Positions 31,401 through 47,192 of a stretch of 64,000 nucleotides of DNA are shown here, piece after piece. The notes beneath the pieces were generated by a model. It saw nothing but the letters and a program-made list of their open reading frames with translations, was not told the DNA's origin and searched no databases. Both the position numbers and the translations under genes were made by a program. The first letter of the stretch is position 1; each line of letters starts with the position of its first letter. The DNA is taken from positions 34,448,322 through 34,512,321 of the forward strand of contig OX579638.1 in NCBI GenBank assembly GCA_951230915.1, in the 5' to 3' direction. This stretch comes from Antitrichia curtipendula. Lineage: Eukaryota > Streptophyta > Bryopsida > Hypnales > Leucodontaceae.

Positions 31401-33385
31401 TCATGAAATTTATTGGCCAATTGACTAGTCCAAAAAAATGTACAAGTTGTAAATAATCCTCACATGTAGAATCCATGTGGAGATTCCATTCTTGCCGCAA
31501 TATGCTAATTTTATTACGTGCATGAAATATTAAAAGAATCCGCCATGCCCTGCAGTTTGGGGATCCAAATTCAAATGTCATGAAATTTGTTGGCCAATTG
31601 ACTAGTCCAAAAAAATATACCAGTTGTAAATAATCCCCGCATGTAGATTCCATGTAGAGATTCCATTCTTGCCGCAATATGCTAGTTTCATTACGTGCAT
31701 GAAATATTAAAAGAATCCGCCATGCCCTGCAGTTTGGGGATCCAAATTCAAATGTCATAAAATTTATTGGCCAATTGACTAGTCCAAAAAACTGTACAAG
31801 TTGTAAATAATCCCCACATGTAGAATCCATGTGAGGATTCCATTCTTGCCGCAATATGCTAATTTTATTACGTGCATGAAATATTAAAAGAATCCGCCAT
31901 GCCCTGCAGTTTGGGGATCCAAATTCAAATGTCATGAAATTTGTTGGCCAATTGACTAGTCCAAAAAAATGTACAAGTTGTAAATAATCCCCACATGTAG
32001 AATCCATGTGGGGATTCCATTCTTGTCGCAATATGCTAATTTTATTACGTGCATGAAATATGAAAAGGATCCGCCATGCCCTGTAGTTTGGGGATCCAAA
32101 TTCAAATGTCATGAAATTTATTGGCCAATTGACTAGTCCAAAAAAATGTACAAGTTGTAAATAATCCGCACATGTAGAATCCATGTGGAGATTCCATTCT
32201 TGCCGCAATATGCTAGTTTCATTACGTGCATGAAATATTAAAAGGATCCGCCATGCCCTGCAGTTTGGGGATCCAAATTCAAATGTCATGAAATTTGTTG
32301 GCCAATTGACTAGTCCAAAAAAATATACCAGTTGTAAATAATCCCCGCATGTAGATTCCATGTAGAGATTCCATTCTTGCCGCAATATGCTAGTTTCATT
32401 ACGTGCATGAAATATTAAAAGAATCCGCCATGCCCTGTAGTTTGGGGATCCAAATTCAAATGTCATGAAATTTATTGGCCAATTGACTAGTCCAAAAAAA
32501 TGTACAAGTTGTAAATAATCCCCACATGTAGAATCCATGTGGGGATTCCATTCTTGCCGCAATATGCTAATTTTATTACGTGCATGAAATATTAAAAGAA
32601 TCCGCCATGCCCTGCAGTTTGGGGATCCAAATTCAAATGTCATGAAATTTGTTGGCCAATTGACTAGTCCAAAAAAATGTACAAGTTGTTAATAATCCCC
32701 ACATGTAGAATCCATGTGGGGATTCCATTCTTGTCGCAATATGCTAATTTTATTACGTGCATGAAATATGAAAAGGATCCGCCATGCCCTGTAGTTTGGG
32801 GATCCAAATTCAAATGTCATGAAATTTATTGGCCAATTGACTAGTCCAAAAAAATGTACAAGTTGTAAATAATCCTCACATGTAGAATCCATGTGGAGAT
32901 TCCATTCTTGCCGCAATATGCTAGTTTCATTACGTGCATGAAATATTAAAAGGATCCGCCATGCCCTGTAGTTTGGGGATCCAAATTCAAATGTCACGAA
33001 ATTTGTTGGCCAATTGCCTAGTCCAAAAAACTGTTCAAGTTGTAAATAATCCTCACATGTAGAATCCATGTGGGGATTCCATTCTTGCCGCAATATGCTA
33101 ATTTTATTACGTGCATGAAATATTAAAAGGATCCGCCATGCCCCGTAGTTTGGGGATCCAAATTCAAATGTCATGAAATTTGTTGGCCAATTGACTAGTC
33201 CAAAAAAATGTACAAGTTGTAAATAATCCCCACATGTAGAATCCATGTGGGGATTCCATTCTTGTCGCAAGATGTTAATTTTATTACGTGCATGAAATAT
33301 TAAAAGAATCCGCCATGCCCTATAGTTTGGGGATCCAAATTCAAATGTCATGAAATTTGTTGGCCAATTGGCTAGTCCAAAAAAA
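28429..33385. repeat. Higher-order repeat, 5-monomer unit (885 bp)
   Basis: The variant ATATACCAGTTG occurs at 28429, 29491, 30376, 31261, 31615, 32323 and 33385. Spacings are 6, 5, 5, 2, 4 and 6 monomers. The pentamer copies between 29.5 and 31.3 kb are nearly identical. A longer match, including the CAAGATGTTAAT variant, links the 28.3-kb and 33.3-kb regions at an offset of 28 monomers. Confidence 0.8.
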
Positions 33386-36300
33386 TATACCAGTTGTAAA
33401 TAATCCCCGCATGTAGATTCCATGTAGAGATTCCATTCTTGCCGCAATATGCTAGTTTCATTACGTGCATGAAATATTAAAACAATCTGCCATGCCCTGC
33501 AGTTTGGGGATCCAAATTCAAATGTCATGAAATTTATTGGCCAATTGACTAGTCCAAAAAAATGTACAAGTTGTAAATAATCCCCACATGTAGAATCCAT
33601 GTGGGGATTCCATTCTTGCCGCAATATGCTAATTTTATTACGTGCATGAAATATTAAAAGAATTCGCCATGCCCTGTAGTTTGGGGATCCAAATTCAAAT
33701 GTCATGAAATTTGTTGGCCAATTGACTAGTCCAAAAAAATGTACAAGTTGTAAATAATCCTCACATGTAGAATCCATGTGGAGATTCCATTCTTGCCGCA
33801 ATATGCTAGTTTCATTACGTGCATGAAATATTAAAAGGATCCGCCATGCCCTGCAGTTTGGGGATCCAAATTCAAATGTCATAAAATTTATTGGCCAATT
33901 GACTAGTCCAAAAAACTGTACAAGTTGTAAATAATCCCCACATGTAGAATCCATGTGAGGATTCCATTCTTGCCGCAATATGCTAATTTTATTACGTGCA
34001 TGAAATATTAAAAGAATCCGCCATGCCCTGCAGTTTGGGGATCCAAATTCAAATGTCATGAAATTTGTTGGCCAATTGACTAGTCCAAAAAAATGTACAA
34101 GTTGTAAATAATCCCCACATGTAGAATCCATGTGGGGATTCCATTCTTGTCGCAATATGCTAATTTTATTACGTGCATGAAATATGAAAAGGATCCGCCA
34201 TGCCCTGTAGTTTGGGGATCCAAATTCAAATGTCATGAAATTTATTGGCCAATTGCCTAGTCCAAAAAAATGTACAAGTTGTAAATAATCCTCACATGTA
34301 GAATCCATGTGGAGATTCCATTCTTGCCGCAATATGCTAGTTTCATTACGTGCATGAAATATTAAAAGGATCCGCCATGCCCTGCAGTTTGGGGATCCAA
34401 ATTCAAATGTCATGAAATTTGTTGGCCAATTGACTAGTCCAAAAAAATGTACAAGTTGTAAATAATCCCCACATGTAGAATCCATGTGGGGATTCCATTC
34501 TTGTCGCAATATGCTAATTTTATTACGTGCATGAAATATGAAAAGGATCCGCCATGCCCTGTAGTTTGGGGATCCAAATTCAAATGTCATGAAATTTATT
34601 GGCCAATTGCCTAGTCCAAAAAACTGTTCAAGTTGTAAATAATCCTCACATGTAGAATCCATGTGGGGATTCCATTCTTGCCGCAATATGCTAATTTTAT
34701 TACGTGCATGAAATATTAAAAGGATCCGCCATGCCCCGTAGTTTGGGGATCCAAATTCAAATGTCATGAAATTTGTTGGCCAATTGACTAGTCCAAAAAA
34801 ATGTACAAGTTGTAAATAATCCCCACATGTAGAATCCATGTGGGGATTCCATTCTTGTCGCAAGATGTTAATTTTATTACGTGCATGAAATATTAAAAGA
34901 ATCCGCCATGCCCTATAGTTTGGGGATCCAAATTCAAATGTCATGAAATTTGTTGGCCAATTGGCTAGTCCAAAAAAATATACCAGTTGTAAATAATCCC
35001 CGCATGTAGATTCCATGTAGAGATTCCATTCTTGCCGCAATATGCTAGTTTCATTACGTGCATGAAATATTAAAACAATCTGCCATGCCCTGCAGTTTGG
35101 GGATCCAAATTCAAATGTCATGAAATTTATTGGCCAATTGACTAGTCCAAAAAAATGTACAAGTTGTAAATAATCCCCACATGTAGAATCCATGTGGGGA
35201 TTCCATTCTTGCCGCAATATGCTAATTTTATTACGTGCATGAAATATTAAAAGAATTCGCCATGCCCTGTAGTTTGGGGATCCAAATTCAAATGTCATGA
35301 AATTTGTTGGCCAATTGACTAGTCCAAAAAAATGTACAAGTTGTAAATAATCCTCACATGTAGAATCCATGTCGAGATTCCATTCTTGCCGCAATATGCT
35401 AGTTTCATTACGTGCATGAAATATTAAAAGAATCCGCCATGCCCTGCAGTTTGGGGATCCAAATTCAAATGTCATAAAATTTATTGGCCAATTGACTAGT
35501 CCAAAAAACTGTACAAGTTGTAAATAATCCCCACATGTAGAATCCATGTGAGGATTCCATTCTTGTCGCAATATGCTAATTTTATTACGTGCATGAAATA
35601 TTAAAAGAATCCGCCATGCCCTGCAGTTTGGGGATCCAAATTCAAATGTCATGAAATTTGTTGGCCAATTGACTAGTCCAAAAAAATGTACAAGTTGTAA
35701 ATAATCCCCACATGTAGAATCCATGTGGGGATTCCATTCTTGTCGCAATATGCTAATTTTATTACGTGCATGAAATATGAAAAGGATCCGCCATGCCCTG
35801 TAGTTTGGGGATCCAAATTCAAATGTCATGAAATTTATTGGCCAATTGACTAGTCCAAAAAAATGTACAAGTTGTAAATAATCCTCACATGTAGAATCCA
35901 TGTGGAGATTCCATTCTTGCCGCAATATGCTAGTTTCATTACGTGCATGAAATATTAAAAGGATCCGCCATGCCCTGCAGTTTGGGGATCCAAATTCAAA
36001 TGTCATGAAATTTGTTGGCCAATTGACTAGTCCAAAAAAATGTACAAGTTGTAAATAATCCCCACATGTAGAATCCATGTGGGGATTCCATTCTTGTCGC
36101 AATATGCTAATTTTATTACGTGCATGAAATATGAAAAGGATCCGCCATGCCCTGTAGTTTGGGGATCCAAATTCAAATGTCATGAAATTTATTGGCCAAT
36201 TGCCTAGTCCAAAAAAATGTACAAGTTGTAAATAATCCTCACATGTAGAATCCATGTGGGGATTCCATTCTTGCCGCAATATGCTAATTTTATTACATGC

Positions 36301-38660
36301 ATGAAATATTAAAAGGATCCGCCATGCCTTGTAGTTTGGGGATCCAAATTCAAATGTCATGAAATTTATTGGCCAATTGACTAGTCCAAAAAAATGTACA
36401 CGATGTAAGTAATCCCCACATGTAGAATGCATGTAGGGATTCCATTCTTGCCGCAATATGCTAATTTTATTATGTGCATGAAATATTAAAAGAATCCGCC
36501 ATGCCCTGCAGTTTGGGGATCCAAATTCAAGTCTCATGAAATTTGTTGGCCAATTGACTAGTCCAAAAAACTGTACAAGTTGTAAATAATCCTCACATGT
36601 AGAATCCATGTGGAGATTCCATTCTTGCCGCAATATGCTAGTTTCATTACGTGCATGAAATATTAAAAGGATCCGCCATGCCCTGCAGTTTGGGGATCCA
36701 AATTCAAATGTCATGAAATTTGTTGGCCAATTGACTAGTCCAAAAAAATGTACAAGTTGTAAATAATCCCCACATGTAGAATCCATGTGGGGATTCCATT
36801 CTTGTCGCAATATGCTAATTTTATTACGTGCATGAAATATGAAAAGGATCCGCCATGCCCTGTAGTTTGGGGATCCAAATTCAAATGTCATGAAATTTAT
36901 TGGCCAATTGCCTAGTCCAAAAAAATGTACAAGTTGTAAATAATCCTCACATGTAGAATCCATGTGGGGATTCCATTCTTGCCGCAATATGCTAATTTTA
37001 TTACATGCATGAAATATTAAAAGGATCCGCCATGCCTTGTAGTTTGGGGATCCAAATTCAAATGTCATGAAATTTATTGGCCAATTGACTAGTCCAAAAA
37101 AATGTACACGATGTAAGTAATCCCCACATGTAGAATGCATGTAGGGATTCCATTCTTGCCGCAATATGCTAATTTTATTATGTGCATGAAATATTAAAAG
37201 AATCCGCCATGCCCTGCAGTTTGGGGATCCAAATTCAAGTCTCATGAAATTTGTTGGCCAATTGACTAGTCCAAAAAACTGTACAAGTTGTAAATAATCC
37301 CCACATGTAGAATCCATGTGGGGATTCCATTCTTGTCGCAATATGCTAATAATATTACGTGCATGAAATATTAAAAGAATCCACCATGCCCTGTAGTTTG
37401 GGGATCCAAGTTCAAATGTCATGAAATTTATTGGCCAATTGACTAGTCCAAAAAAATGTACAAGTTGTAAATAATCCCCACATGTAGAATCCATGTGGGG
37501 ATTCCATTCTTGTCGCAAGATGTTAATTTTATTACGTGCATGAAATATTAAAAGGATCCGCCATGCCCTATAGTTTGGGGATCCAAATTCAAATGTCATG
37601 AAATTTGTTGGCCAATTGGCTAGTCCAAAAAAATATACCAGTTGTAAATAATCCCCGCATGTAGATCCCATGTAGAGATTCCATTCTTGCCGCAATATGC
37701 TAGTTTCATTACGTGCATGAAATATTAAAAGGATCCGCCATGCCCTGCAGTTTGGGGATCCAAATTCAAATGTCATGAAATTTATTGGCCAATTGACTAG
37801 TCCAAAAAAATGTACAAGTTGTAAATAATCCCCACATGTAGAATCCATGTGGGGATTCCATTCTTGCCGCAATATGCTAATTTTATTACGTGCATGAAAT
37901 ATTAAAAGAATCCGCCATGCCCTGCAGTTTGGGGATCCAAATTCAAATGTCATGAAATTTGTTGGCCAATTGACTAGTCCAAAAAAATGTACAAGTTGTA
38001 AATAATCCCCACATGTAGAATCCATGTGGGGATTCCATTCTTGTCGCAATATGCTAATTTTATTACGTGCATGAAATATGAAAAGCATCCGCCATGCCCT
38101 GTAGTTTGGGGATCCAAATTCAAATGTCATGAAATTTATTGGCCAATTGACTAGTCCAAAAAAATGTACAAGTTGTAAATAATCCCCACATGTAGAATCC
38201 ATGTGGGGACTCCATTCTTGCCGCAATATGCTAATTTTATTACGTGCATGAAATATTAAAAGGATCCGCCATGCCCTGCAGTTTGGGGATCCAAATTCAA
38301 ATGTCATGAAATTTATTGGCCAATTGACTAGTCCAAAAAACTGTTCAATTTGTAAATAATCCTCACATGTAGAATCCATGTGGAGATTCCATTCTTGCCG
38401 CAATATGCTAGTTTCATTACGTGCATGAAATATTAAAAGGATCCGCCATGCCCTGCAGTTTGGGGATCCAAATTCAAATGTCATGAAATTTATTGGCCAA
38501 TTGACTAGTCCAAAAAAATGTACAAGTTGTAAATAATCCCCACATGTAGAATCCATGTGGGGACTCCATTCTTGCCGCAATATGCTAATTTTATTACGTG
38601 CATGAAATATGAAAAGGATCCGCCATTTCTTGTAGTTTAGGGATCCAAATTCAAATGTCA
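33385..38660. repeat. Higher-order repeats with 9- and 4-monomer units
   Basis: The block with CAAGATGTTAAT and ATATACCAG recurs at 33385 and 34978 (1593 bp, 9 monomers). The CACGATGTAAGTAATCC variant recurs at 36401 and 37109 (708 bp, 4 monomers) with matching neighbours. Confidence 0.75.
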
Positions 38661-39719
38661 TGAAATTTGTTGGCCAATTGCCTAGTCCAAAAAACTGTAC
38701 AAGTTGTCAATAATCCCCACATGTAGAATCCATGTGGGGATTCCATTCTTGTCGCAATATGCTAATAATATTACGTGCATGAAATATTAAAAGAATCCAC
38801 CATGCCCTGTAGTTTGGGGATCCAAGTTCAAATGTCATGAAATTTATTGGCCAATTGACTAGTCCAAAAAAATGTACAAGTTGTAAATAATCCCCACATG
38901 TAGAATCCATGTGGGGATTCCATTCTTGTCGCAAGATGCTAATGTTATTACGTGCATAAAATATTAAAAGAATCCGCCATGCCTTGTAATTTGGGGATCC
39001 AAATTCAAATGTCATGAAATTTGTTGGCCAATTGCCTAGTCCAAAAAACTGTTCAAGTTGTAAATAATCCTCACATGTAGAATCCATGTGGGATTCCATT
39101 CTTGCCGCAATATGCTAATTTTATTACGTGCATGAAATATTAAAAGGATCCGCCATGCCTTGTAGTTTGGGGATCCAAATTCAAATGTCATGAAATTTGT
39201 TGGCCAATTGACTAGTCCAAAAAAATGTACAAGTTGTAAATATTCCTCACATGTAGAATCCATGTGGAGATTCCATTCTTGCCGCAATATGCTAATTTTA
39301 TTACGTGCATGAAATATTAAAAGAATCCGCCATGCCCTGCAGTTTGGGGATCCAAATTCAAATGTCATGAAATTTGTTGGCCAACTGACTAGTTCAAAAA
39401 AATATACAAGTTGTAAATAATCCCCACATGTAGATTCCATGTAGAGATTCCATTCTTGCCGCAATATGCTAGTTTCATTACGTGCATGAAATATTAATAG
39501 GATCCGCCATTTCTTGTAGTTTGGGGATCCAAATTCAAATGTCATGAAATTTGTTGGCCAATTGCCTAGTCCAAAAAAATGTACAAGTTGTAAATAATCC
39601 CCACATGTAGAATCCATGTGGGGATTCCATTCTTGCCGCAATATGCTAATTTTATTACAGGCATGAAATATTAAAAGAATCCGCCGAACCTTGTAGTTTG
39701 AGGATCCAAATTCAAATGT

Positions 39720-42700
39720 CATGAAATTTATTGGCCAATTGACTAGTCCAAAAAACTGTACAAGTTGTCAATAATCCCCACATGTAGAATCCATGTGGGG
39801 ATTCCATTCTTGTCGCAATATGCTAATAATATTACGTGCATGAAATATTAAAAGAATCCACCATGCCCTGTAGTTTGGGGATCCAAGTTCAAATGTCATG
39901 AAATTTATTGGCCAATTGACTAGTCCAAAAAAATGTACAAGTTGTAAATAATCCCCACATGTAGAATCCATGTGGGGATTCCATTCTTGCCGCAATATGC
40001 TAATGTTATTACGTGCATGAAATATTAAAAGAATCCGCCATGCCTTGTAATTTGGGGATCCAAATTCAAATGTCATGAAATTTGTTGGCCAATTGCCTAG
40101 TCCAAAAAACTGTTCAAGTTGTAAATAATCCTCACATGTAGAATCCATGTGGGATTCCATTCTTGCTGCAATATGCTAATTTTATTACGTGCATGAAATA
40201 TTAAAAGGATCCGCCATGCCTTGTAGTTTGGGGATCCAAATTCAAATGTCATGAAATTTGTTGGCCAATTGCCTAGTCCAAAAAACTGTTCAAGTTGTAA
40301 ATAATCCTCACATGTAGAATCCATGTGGAGATTCCATTCTTGCCGCAATATACTAGTTTCATTACGTGCATGAAATATTAAAAGGATCCGCCATGCCCTG
40401 CAGTTTGGGGATCCAAATTCAAATGTCATGAAATTTATTGGCCAATTGACTAGTCCAAAAAAATGTACAAGTTGTAAATAATCCCCACATGTAGAATCCA
40501 TGTGGGGATTCCATTCTTGTCGCAATATGCTAATTTTATTACGTGCATGAAATATGAAAAGGATCCGCCATGCCCTGTAGTTTGGGGATCCAAATTCAAA
40601 TGTCATGAAATTTATTGGCCAATTGACTAGTCCAAAAAAATGTACAAGTTGTAAATAATCCTCACATGTAGAATCCATGTGGAGATTCCATTCTTGCCGC
40701 AATATGCTAGTTTCATTACGTGCATGAAATATGAAAAGGATCCGCCATGCCCTGTAGTTTGGGGATCCAAATTCAAATGTCATGAAATTTATTGGCCAAT
40801 TGACTAGTCCAAAAAAATGTACACGATGTAAGTAATCCCCACATGTAGAATGCATGTAGGGATTCCATTCTTGCCGCAATATGCTAATTTTATTATGTGC
40901 ATGAAATATGAAAAGAATCCGCCATGCCTTGTAGTTTGGGGATCCAAATTCAAATGTCATGAAATTTATTGGCCAATTGACTAGTCCAAAAAAATGTACA
41001 CGATGTAAGTAATCCCCACATGTAGAATGCATGTAGGGATTCCATTCTTGCCGCAATATGCTAATTTTATTATGTGCATGAAATATTAAAAGAATCCGCC
41101 ATGCCCTGCAGTTTGGGGATCCAAATTCAAGTCTCATGAAATTTGTTGGCCAATTGACTAGTCCAAAAAACTGTACAAGTTGTAAATAATCCCCACATGT
41201 AGAATCCATGTGGGGATTCCATTCTTGTCGCAATATGCTAATAATATTACGTGCATGAAATATTAAAAGAATCCACCATGCCCTGTAGTTTGGGGATCCA
41301 ATTTCAAATGTCATGAAATTTGTTGGCCAATTGACTAGTCCAAAAAACTGTACAAGTTGTAAATAATCCCCACATGTAGAATCCATATGGGGATTCCATT
41401 CTTGTCGCAATATGCTAATAATATTACGTGCATGAAATATTAAAAGAATCCACCATGCCCTGTAGTTTGGGGATCCAAGTTCAAATGTCATGAAATTTAT
41501 TGGCCAATTGACTAGTCCAAAAAAATGTACAAGTTGTAAATAATCCCCACATGTAGAATCCATGTGGGGATTCCATTCTTGCCGCAATATGCTAATGTTA
41601 TTACGTGCATGAAATATTAAAAGAATCCGCCATGCCTTGTAATTTGGGGATCCAAATTCAAATGTCATGAAATTTGTTGGCCAATTGCCTAGTCCAAAAA
41701 ACTGTTCAAGTTGTAAATAATCCTCACATGTAGAATCCATGTGGGATTCCATTCTTGCTGCAATATGCTAATTTTATTACGTGCATGAAATATTAAAAGG
41801 ATCCGCCATGCCTTGTAGTTTGGGGATCCAAATTCAAATGTCATGAAATTTGTTGGCCAATTGCCTAGTCCAAAAAACTGTACAAGTTGTAAATAATCCT
41901 CACATGTAGAATCCATGTGGAGATTCCATTCTTGCCGCAATATGCTAGTTTCATTACGTGCATGAAATATTAAAAGGATCCGCCATGCCCTGCAGTTTGG
42001 GGATCCAAATTCAAATGTCATGAAATTTATTGGCCAATTGACTAGTCCAAAAAAATGTACAAGTTGTAAATAATCCCCACATGTAGAATCCATGTGGGGA
42101 TTCCATTCTTGTCGCAATATGCTAATTTTATTACGTGCATGAAATATGAAAAGGATCCGCCATGCCCTGTAGTTTGGGGATCCAAATTCAAATGTCATGA
42201 AATTTATTGGCCAATTGACTAGTCCAAAAAAATGTACAAGTTGTAAATAATCCTCACATGTAGAATCCATGTGGAGATTCCATTCTTGCCGCAATATGCT
42301 AGTTTCATTACGTGCATGAAATATGAAAAGGATCCGCCATGCCCTGTAGTTTGGGGATCCAAATTCAAATGTCATGAAATTTATTGGCCAATTGACTAGT
42401 CCAAAAAAATGTACACGATGTAAGTAATCCCCACATGTAGAATGCATGTAGGGATTCCATTCTTGCCGCAATATGCTAATTTTATTATGTGCATGAAATA
42501 TGAAAAGAATCCGCCATGCCTTGTAGTTTGGGGATCCAAATTCAAATGTCATGAAATTTATTGGCCAATTGACTAGTCCAAAAAAATGTACACGATGTAA
42601 GTAATCCCCACATGTAGAATGCATGTAGGGATTCCATTCTTGCCGCAATATGCTAATTTTATTATGTGCATGAAATATTAAAAGAATCCGCCATGCCCTG

Positions 42701-45700
42701 CAGTTTGGGGATCCAAATTCAAGTCTCATGAAATTTGTTGGCCAATTGACTAGTCCAAAAAACTGTACAAGTTGTAAATAATCCCCACATGTAGAATCCA
42801 TGTGGGGATTCCATTCTTGTCGCAATATGCTAATAATATTACGTGCATGAAATATTAAAAGAATCCACCATGCCCTGTAGTTTGGGGATCCAATTTCAAA
42901 TGTCATGAAATTTGTTGGCCAATTGACTAGTCCAAAAAAATGTACAAGTTGTAAATAATCCCCACATGTAGAATCCATGTGGGGATTCCATTCTTGTCGC
43001 AAGATGTTAATTTTATTACGTGCATGAAATATTAAAAGAATCCGCCATGCCCTATAGTTTGGGGATCCAAATTCAAATGTCATGAAATTTGTTGGCCAAT
43101 TGGCTAGTCCAAAAAAATATACCAGTTGTAAATAATCCCCGCATGTAGATTCCATGTAGAGATTCCATTCTTGCCGCAATATGCTAGTTTCATTACGTGC
43201 ATGAAATATTAAAAGGATCCGCCATGCCCTGCAGTTTGGGGATCCAAATTCAAATGTCATGAAATTTATTGGCCAATTGACTAGTCCAAAAAAATGTACA
43301 AGTTGTAAATAATCCCCACATGTAGAATCCATGTGGGGATTCCATTCTTGCCGCAATATGCTAATTTTATTATGTGCATGAAATATTAAAAGAATCCGCC
43401 ATGCCCTGCAGTTTGGGGATCCAAATTCAAGTCTCATGAAATTTGTTGGCCAATTGACTAGTCCAAAAAACTGTTCAAGTTGTAAATAATCCCCACATGT
43501 AGAATCCATGTGGGATTCCATTCTTGCTGCAATATGCTAATTTTATTACGTGCATGAAATATTAAAAGGATCCGCCATGCCTTGTAGTTTGGGGATCCAA
43601 ATTCAAATGTCATGAAATTTGTTGGCCAATTGCCTAGTCCAAAAAACTGTTCAAGTTGTAAATAATCCTCACATGTAGAATCCATGTGGAGATTCCATTC
43701 TTGCCGCAATATGCTAGTTTCATTACGTGCATGAAATATTAAAAGGATCCGCCATGCCCTGCAGTTTGGGGATCCAAATTCAAATGTCATGAAATTTATT
43801 GGCCAATTGACTAGTCCAAAAAAATGTACAAGTTGTAAATAATCCCCACATGTAGAATCCATGTGGGGATTCCATTCTTGTCGCAATATGCTAATTTTAT
43901 TACGTGCATGAAATATGAAAAGGATCCGCCATGCCCTGTAGTTTGGGGATCCAAATTCAAATGTCATGAAATTTATTGGCCAATTGACTAGTCCAAAAAA
44001 ATGTACAAGTTGTAAATAATCCTCACATGTAGAATCCATGTGGAGATTCCATTCTTGCCGCAATATGCTAGTTTCATTACGTGCATGAAATATGAAAAGG
44101 ATCCGCCATGCCCTGTAGTTTGGGGATCCAAATTCAAATGTCATGAAATTTATTGGCCAATTGACTAGTCCAAAAAAATGTACACGATGTAAGTAATCCC
44201 CACATGTAGAATGCATGTAGGGATTCCATTCTTGCCGCAATATGCTAATTTTATTATGTGCATGAAATATGAAAAGAATCCGCCATGCCTTGTAGTTTGG
44301 GGATCCAAATTCAAATGTCATGAAATTTATTGGCCAATTGACTAGTCCAAAAAAATGTACACGATGTAAGTAATCCCCACATGTAGAATGCATGTAGGGA
44401 TTCCATTCTTGCCGCAATATGCTAATTTTATTATGTGCATGAAATATTAAAAGAATCCGCCATGCCCTGCAGTTTGGGGATCCAAATTCAAGTCTCATGA
44501 AATTTGTTGGCCAATTGACTAGTCCAAAAAACTGTACAAGTTGTAAATAATCCCCACATGTAGAATCCATGTGGGGATTCCATTCTTGTCGCAATATGCT
44601 AATAATATTACGTGCATGAAATATTAAAAGAATCCACCATGCCCTGTAGTTTGGGGATCCAATTTCAAATGTCATGAAATTTGTTGGCCAATTGACTAGT
44701 CCAAAAAAATGTACAAGTTGTAAATAATCCCCACATGTAGAATCCATGTGGGGATTCCATTCTTGTCGCAAGATGTTAATTTTATTACGTGCATGAAATA
44801 TTAAAAGAATCCGCCATGCCCTATAGTTTGGGGATCCAAATTCAAATGTCATGAAATTTGTTGGCCAATTGGCTAGTCCAAAAAAATATACCAGTTGTAA
44901 ATAATCCCCGCATGTAGATTCCATGTAGAGATTCCATTCTTGCCGCAATATGCTAGTTTCATTACGTGCATGAAATATTAAAAGGATCCGCCATGCCCTG
45001 CAGTTTGGGGATCCAAATTCAAATGTCATGAAATTTATTGGCCAATTGACTAGTCCAAAAAAATGTACAAGTTGTAAATAATCCCCACATGTAGAATCCA
45101 TGTGGGGATTCCATTCTTGCCGCAATATGCTAATTTTATTACGTGCATGAAATATTAAAAGGATCCGCCATGCCCTGCAGTTTGGGGATCCAAATTCAAA
45201 TGTCATGAAATTTGTTGGCCAATTGACTAGTCCAAAAAAATGTACAAGTTGTAAATAATCCCCACATGTAGAATCCATGTGGGGATTCCATTCTTGTCGC
45301 AATATGCTAATTTTATTACGTGCATGAAATATGAAAAGGATCCGCCATGCCCTGTAGTTTGGGGATCCAAATTCAAATGTCATGAAATTTATTGGCCAAT
45401 TGACTAGTCCAAAAAAATGTACAAGTTGTAAATAATCCTCACATGTAGAATCCATGTGGAGATTCCATTCTTGCCGCAATATGCTAGTTTCATTACGTGC
45501 ATGAAATATTAAAAGGATCCGCCATGCCCTGTAGTTTGGGGATCCAAATTCAAATGTCATGAAATTTGTTGGCCAATTGCCTAGTCCAAAAAACTGTTCA
45601 AGTTGTAAATAATCCTCACATGTAGAATCCATGTGGGGATTCCATTCTTGCCGCAATATGCTAATTTTATTACGTGCATGAAATATTAAAAGGATCCGCC

Positions 45701-46310
45701 ATGCCCTGTAGTTTGGGGATCCAAATTCAAATGTCATGAAATTTGTTGGCCAATTGACTAGTCCAAAAAAATGTACAAGTTGTAAATATTCCTCACATGT
45801 AGAATCCATGTGGAGATTCCATTCTTGCCGCAATATGCTAATTTTATTACGTGCATGAAATATTAAAAGGATCCGCCATGCCCTGCAGTTTGGGGATCCA
45901 AATTCAAATGTCATGAAATTTGTTGGCCAACTGACTAGTTCAAAAACATATACAAGTTGTAAATAATCCCCACATGTAGATTCCATGTAGAGATTCCATT
46001 CTTGCCGCAATATGCTAGTTTCATTACGTGCATGAAATATTAAAAGGATCCGCCATTTCTTGTAGTTTGGGGATCCAAATTCAAATGTCATGAAATTTGT
46101 TGGCCAATTGCCTAGTCCAAAAAAATGTACAAGTTGTAAATAATCCCCACATGTAGAATCCATGTGGGGATTCCATTCTTGCCGCAATATGCTAATTTTA
46201 TTACAGGCATGAAATATTAAAAGAATCCGCCAAACCTTGTAGTTTGAGGATCCAAATTCAAATGTCATGAAATTTATTGGCCAATTGACTAGTCCAAAAA
46301 ACTGTACAAG
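39720..46310. repeat. Higher-order repeat, 9- to 10-monomer unit, three copies
   Basis: A doublet of the CACGATGTAAG variant (two copies 177 bp apart) occurs at 40824/41001, 42416/42593 and 44185/44362. Offsets are 1592 and 1769 bp, that is 9 and 10 monomers less one base each. The missing base is in the dyad (CATGTGGGATT in place of CATGTGGGGATT) near 40150, 41742, 43512 and 46697, so the 176-bp monomer was copied along with the block. Confidence 0.8.
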
Positions 46311-47192
46311 TTGTCAATAATCCCCACATGTAGAATCCATGTGGGGATTCCATTCTTGTCGCAATATGCTAATAATATTACGTGCATGAAATATTAAAAG
46401 AATCCACCATGCCCTGTAGTTTGGGGATCCAAGTTCAAATGTCATGAAATTTATTGGGCAATTGACTAGTCCAAGAAAATGTACAAGTTGTAAATAATCC
46501 CCACATGTAGAATCCATGTGGGGATTCCATTCTTGTCGCAAGATGCTAATGTTATTACGTGCATGAAATATTAAAAGAATCCGCCATGCCTTGTAATTTG
46601 GGGATCCAAATTCAAATGTCATGAAATTTGTTGGCCAATTGCCTAGTCCAAAAAACTGTTCAAGTTGTAAATAATCCTCACATGTAGAATCCATGTGGGA
46701 TTCCATTCTTGCCGCAATATGCTAATTTTATTACGTGCATGAAATATTAAAAGGATCCGCCATGCCTTTTAGTTTGGGGATCCAAATTCAAATGTCATGA
46801 AATTTGTTGGCCAATTGCCTAGTCCAAAAAACTGTTCAAGTTGTAAATAATCCTCACATGTAGAATCCATGTGGGGATTCCATTCTTGCCGCAATATGCT
46901 AATTTTATTACGTGCATGAAATATTAAAAGAATCCGCCATGCCCTGCAGTTTGGGGATCCAAATTCAAATGTCATGAAATTTGTTGGCCAATTGACTAGT
47001 TCAAAAAAATGTACAAGTTGTAAATAATCCTCACATGTAGATTCCATGTGGAGATTCCATTCTTGCCGCAATATGCTAATTTTATTACATGCATGAAATA
47101 TTAAAAGGATCCGCCATGCCTTGTAGTTTGGGAATCCAAATTCAAATGTCATGAAATTTATTGGCCAATTGACTAGTCCAAAAAAATGTACA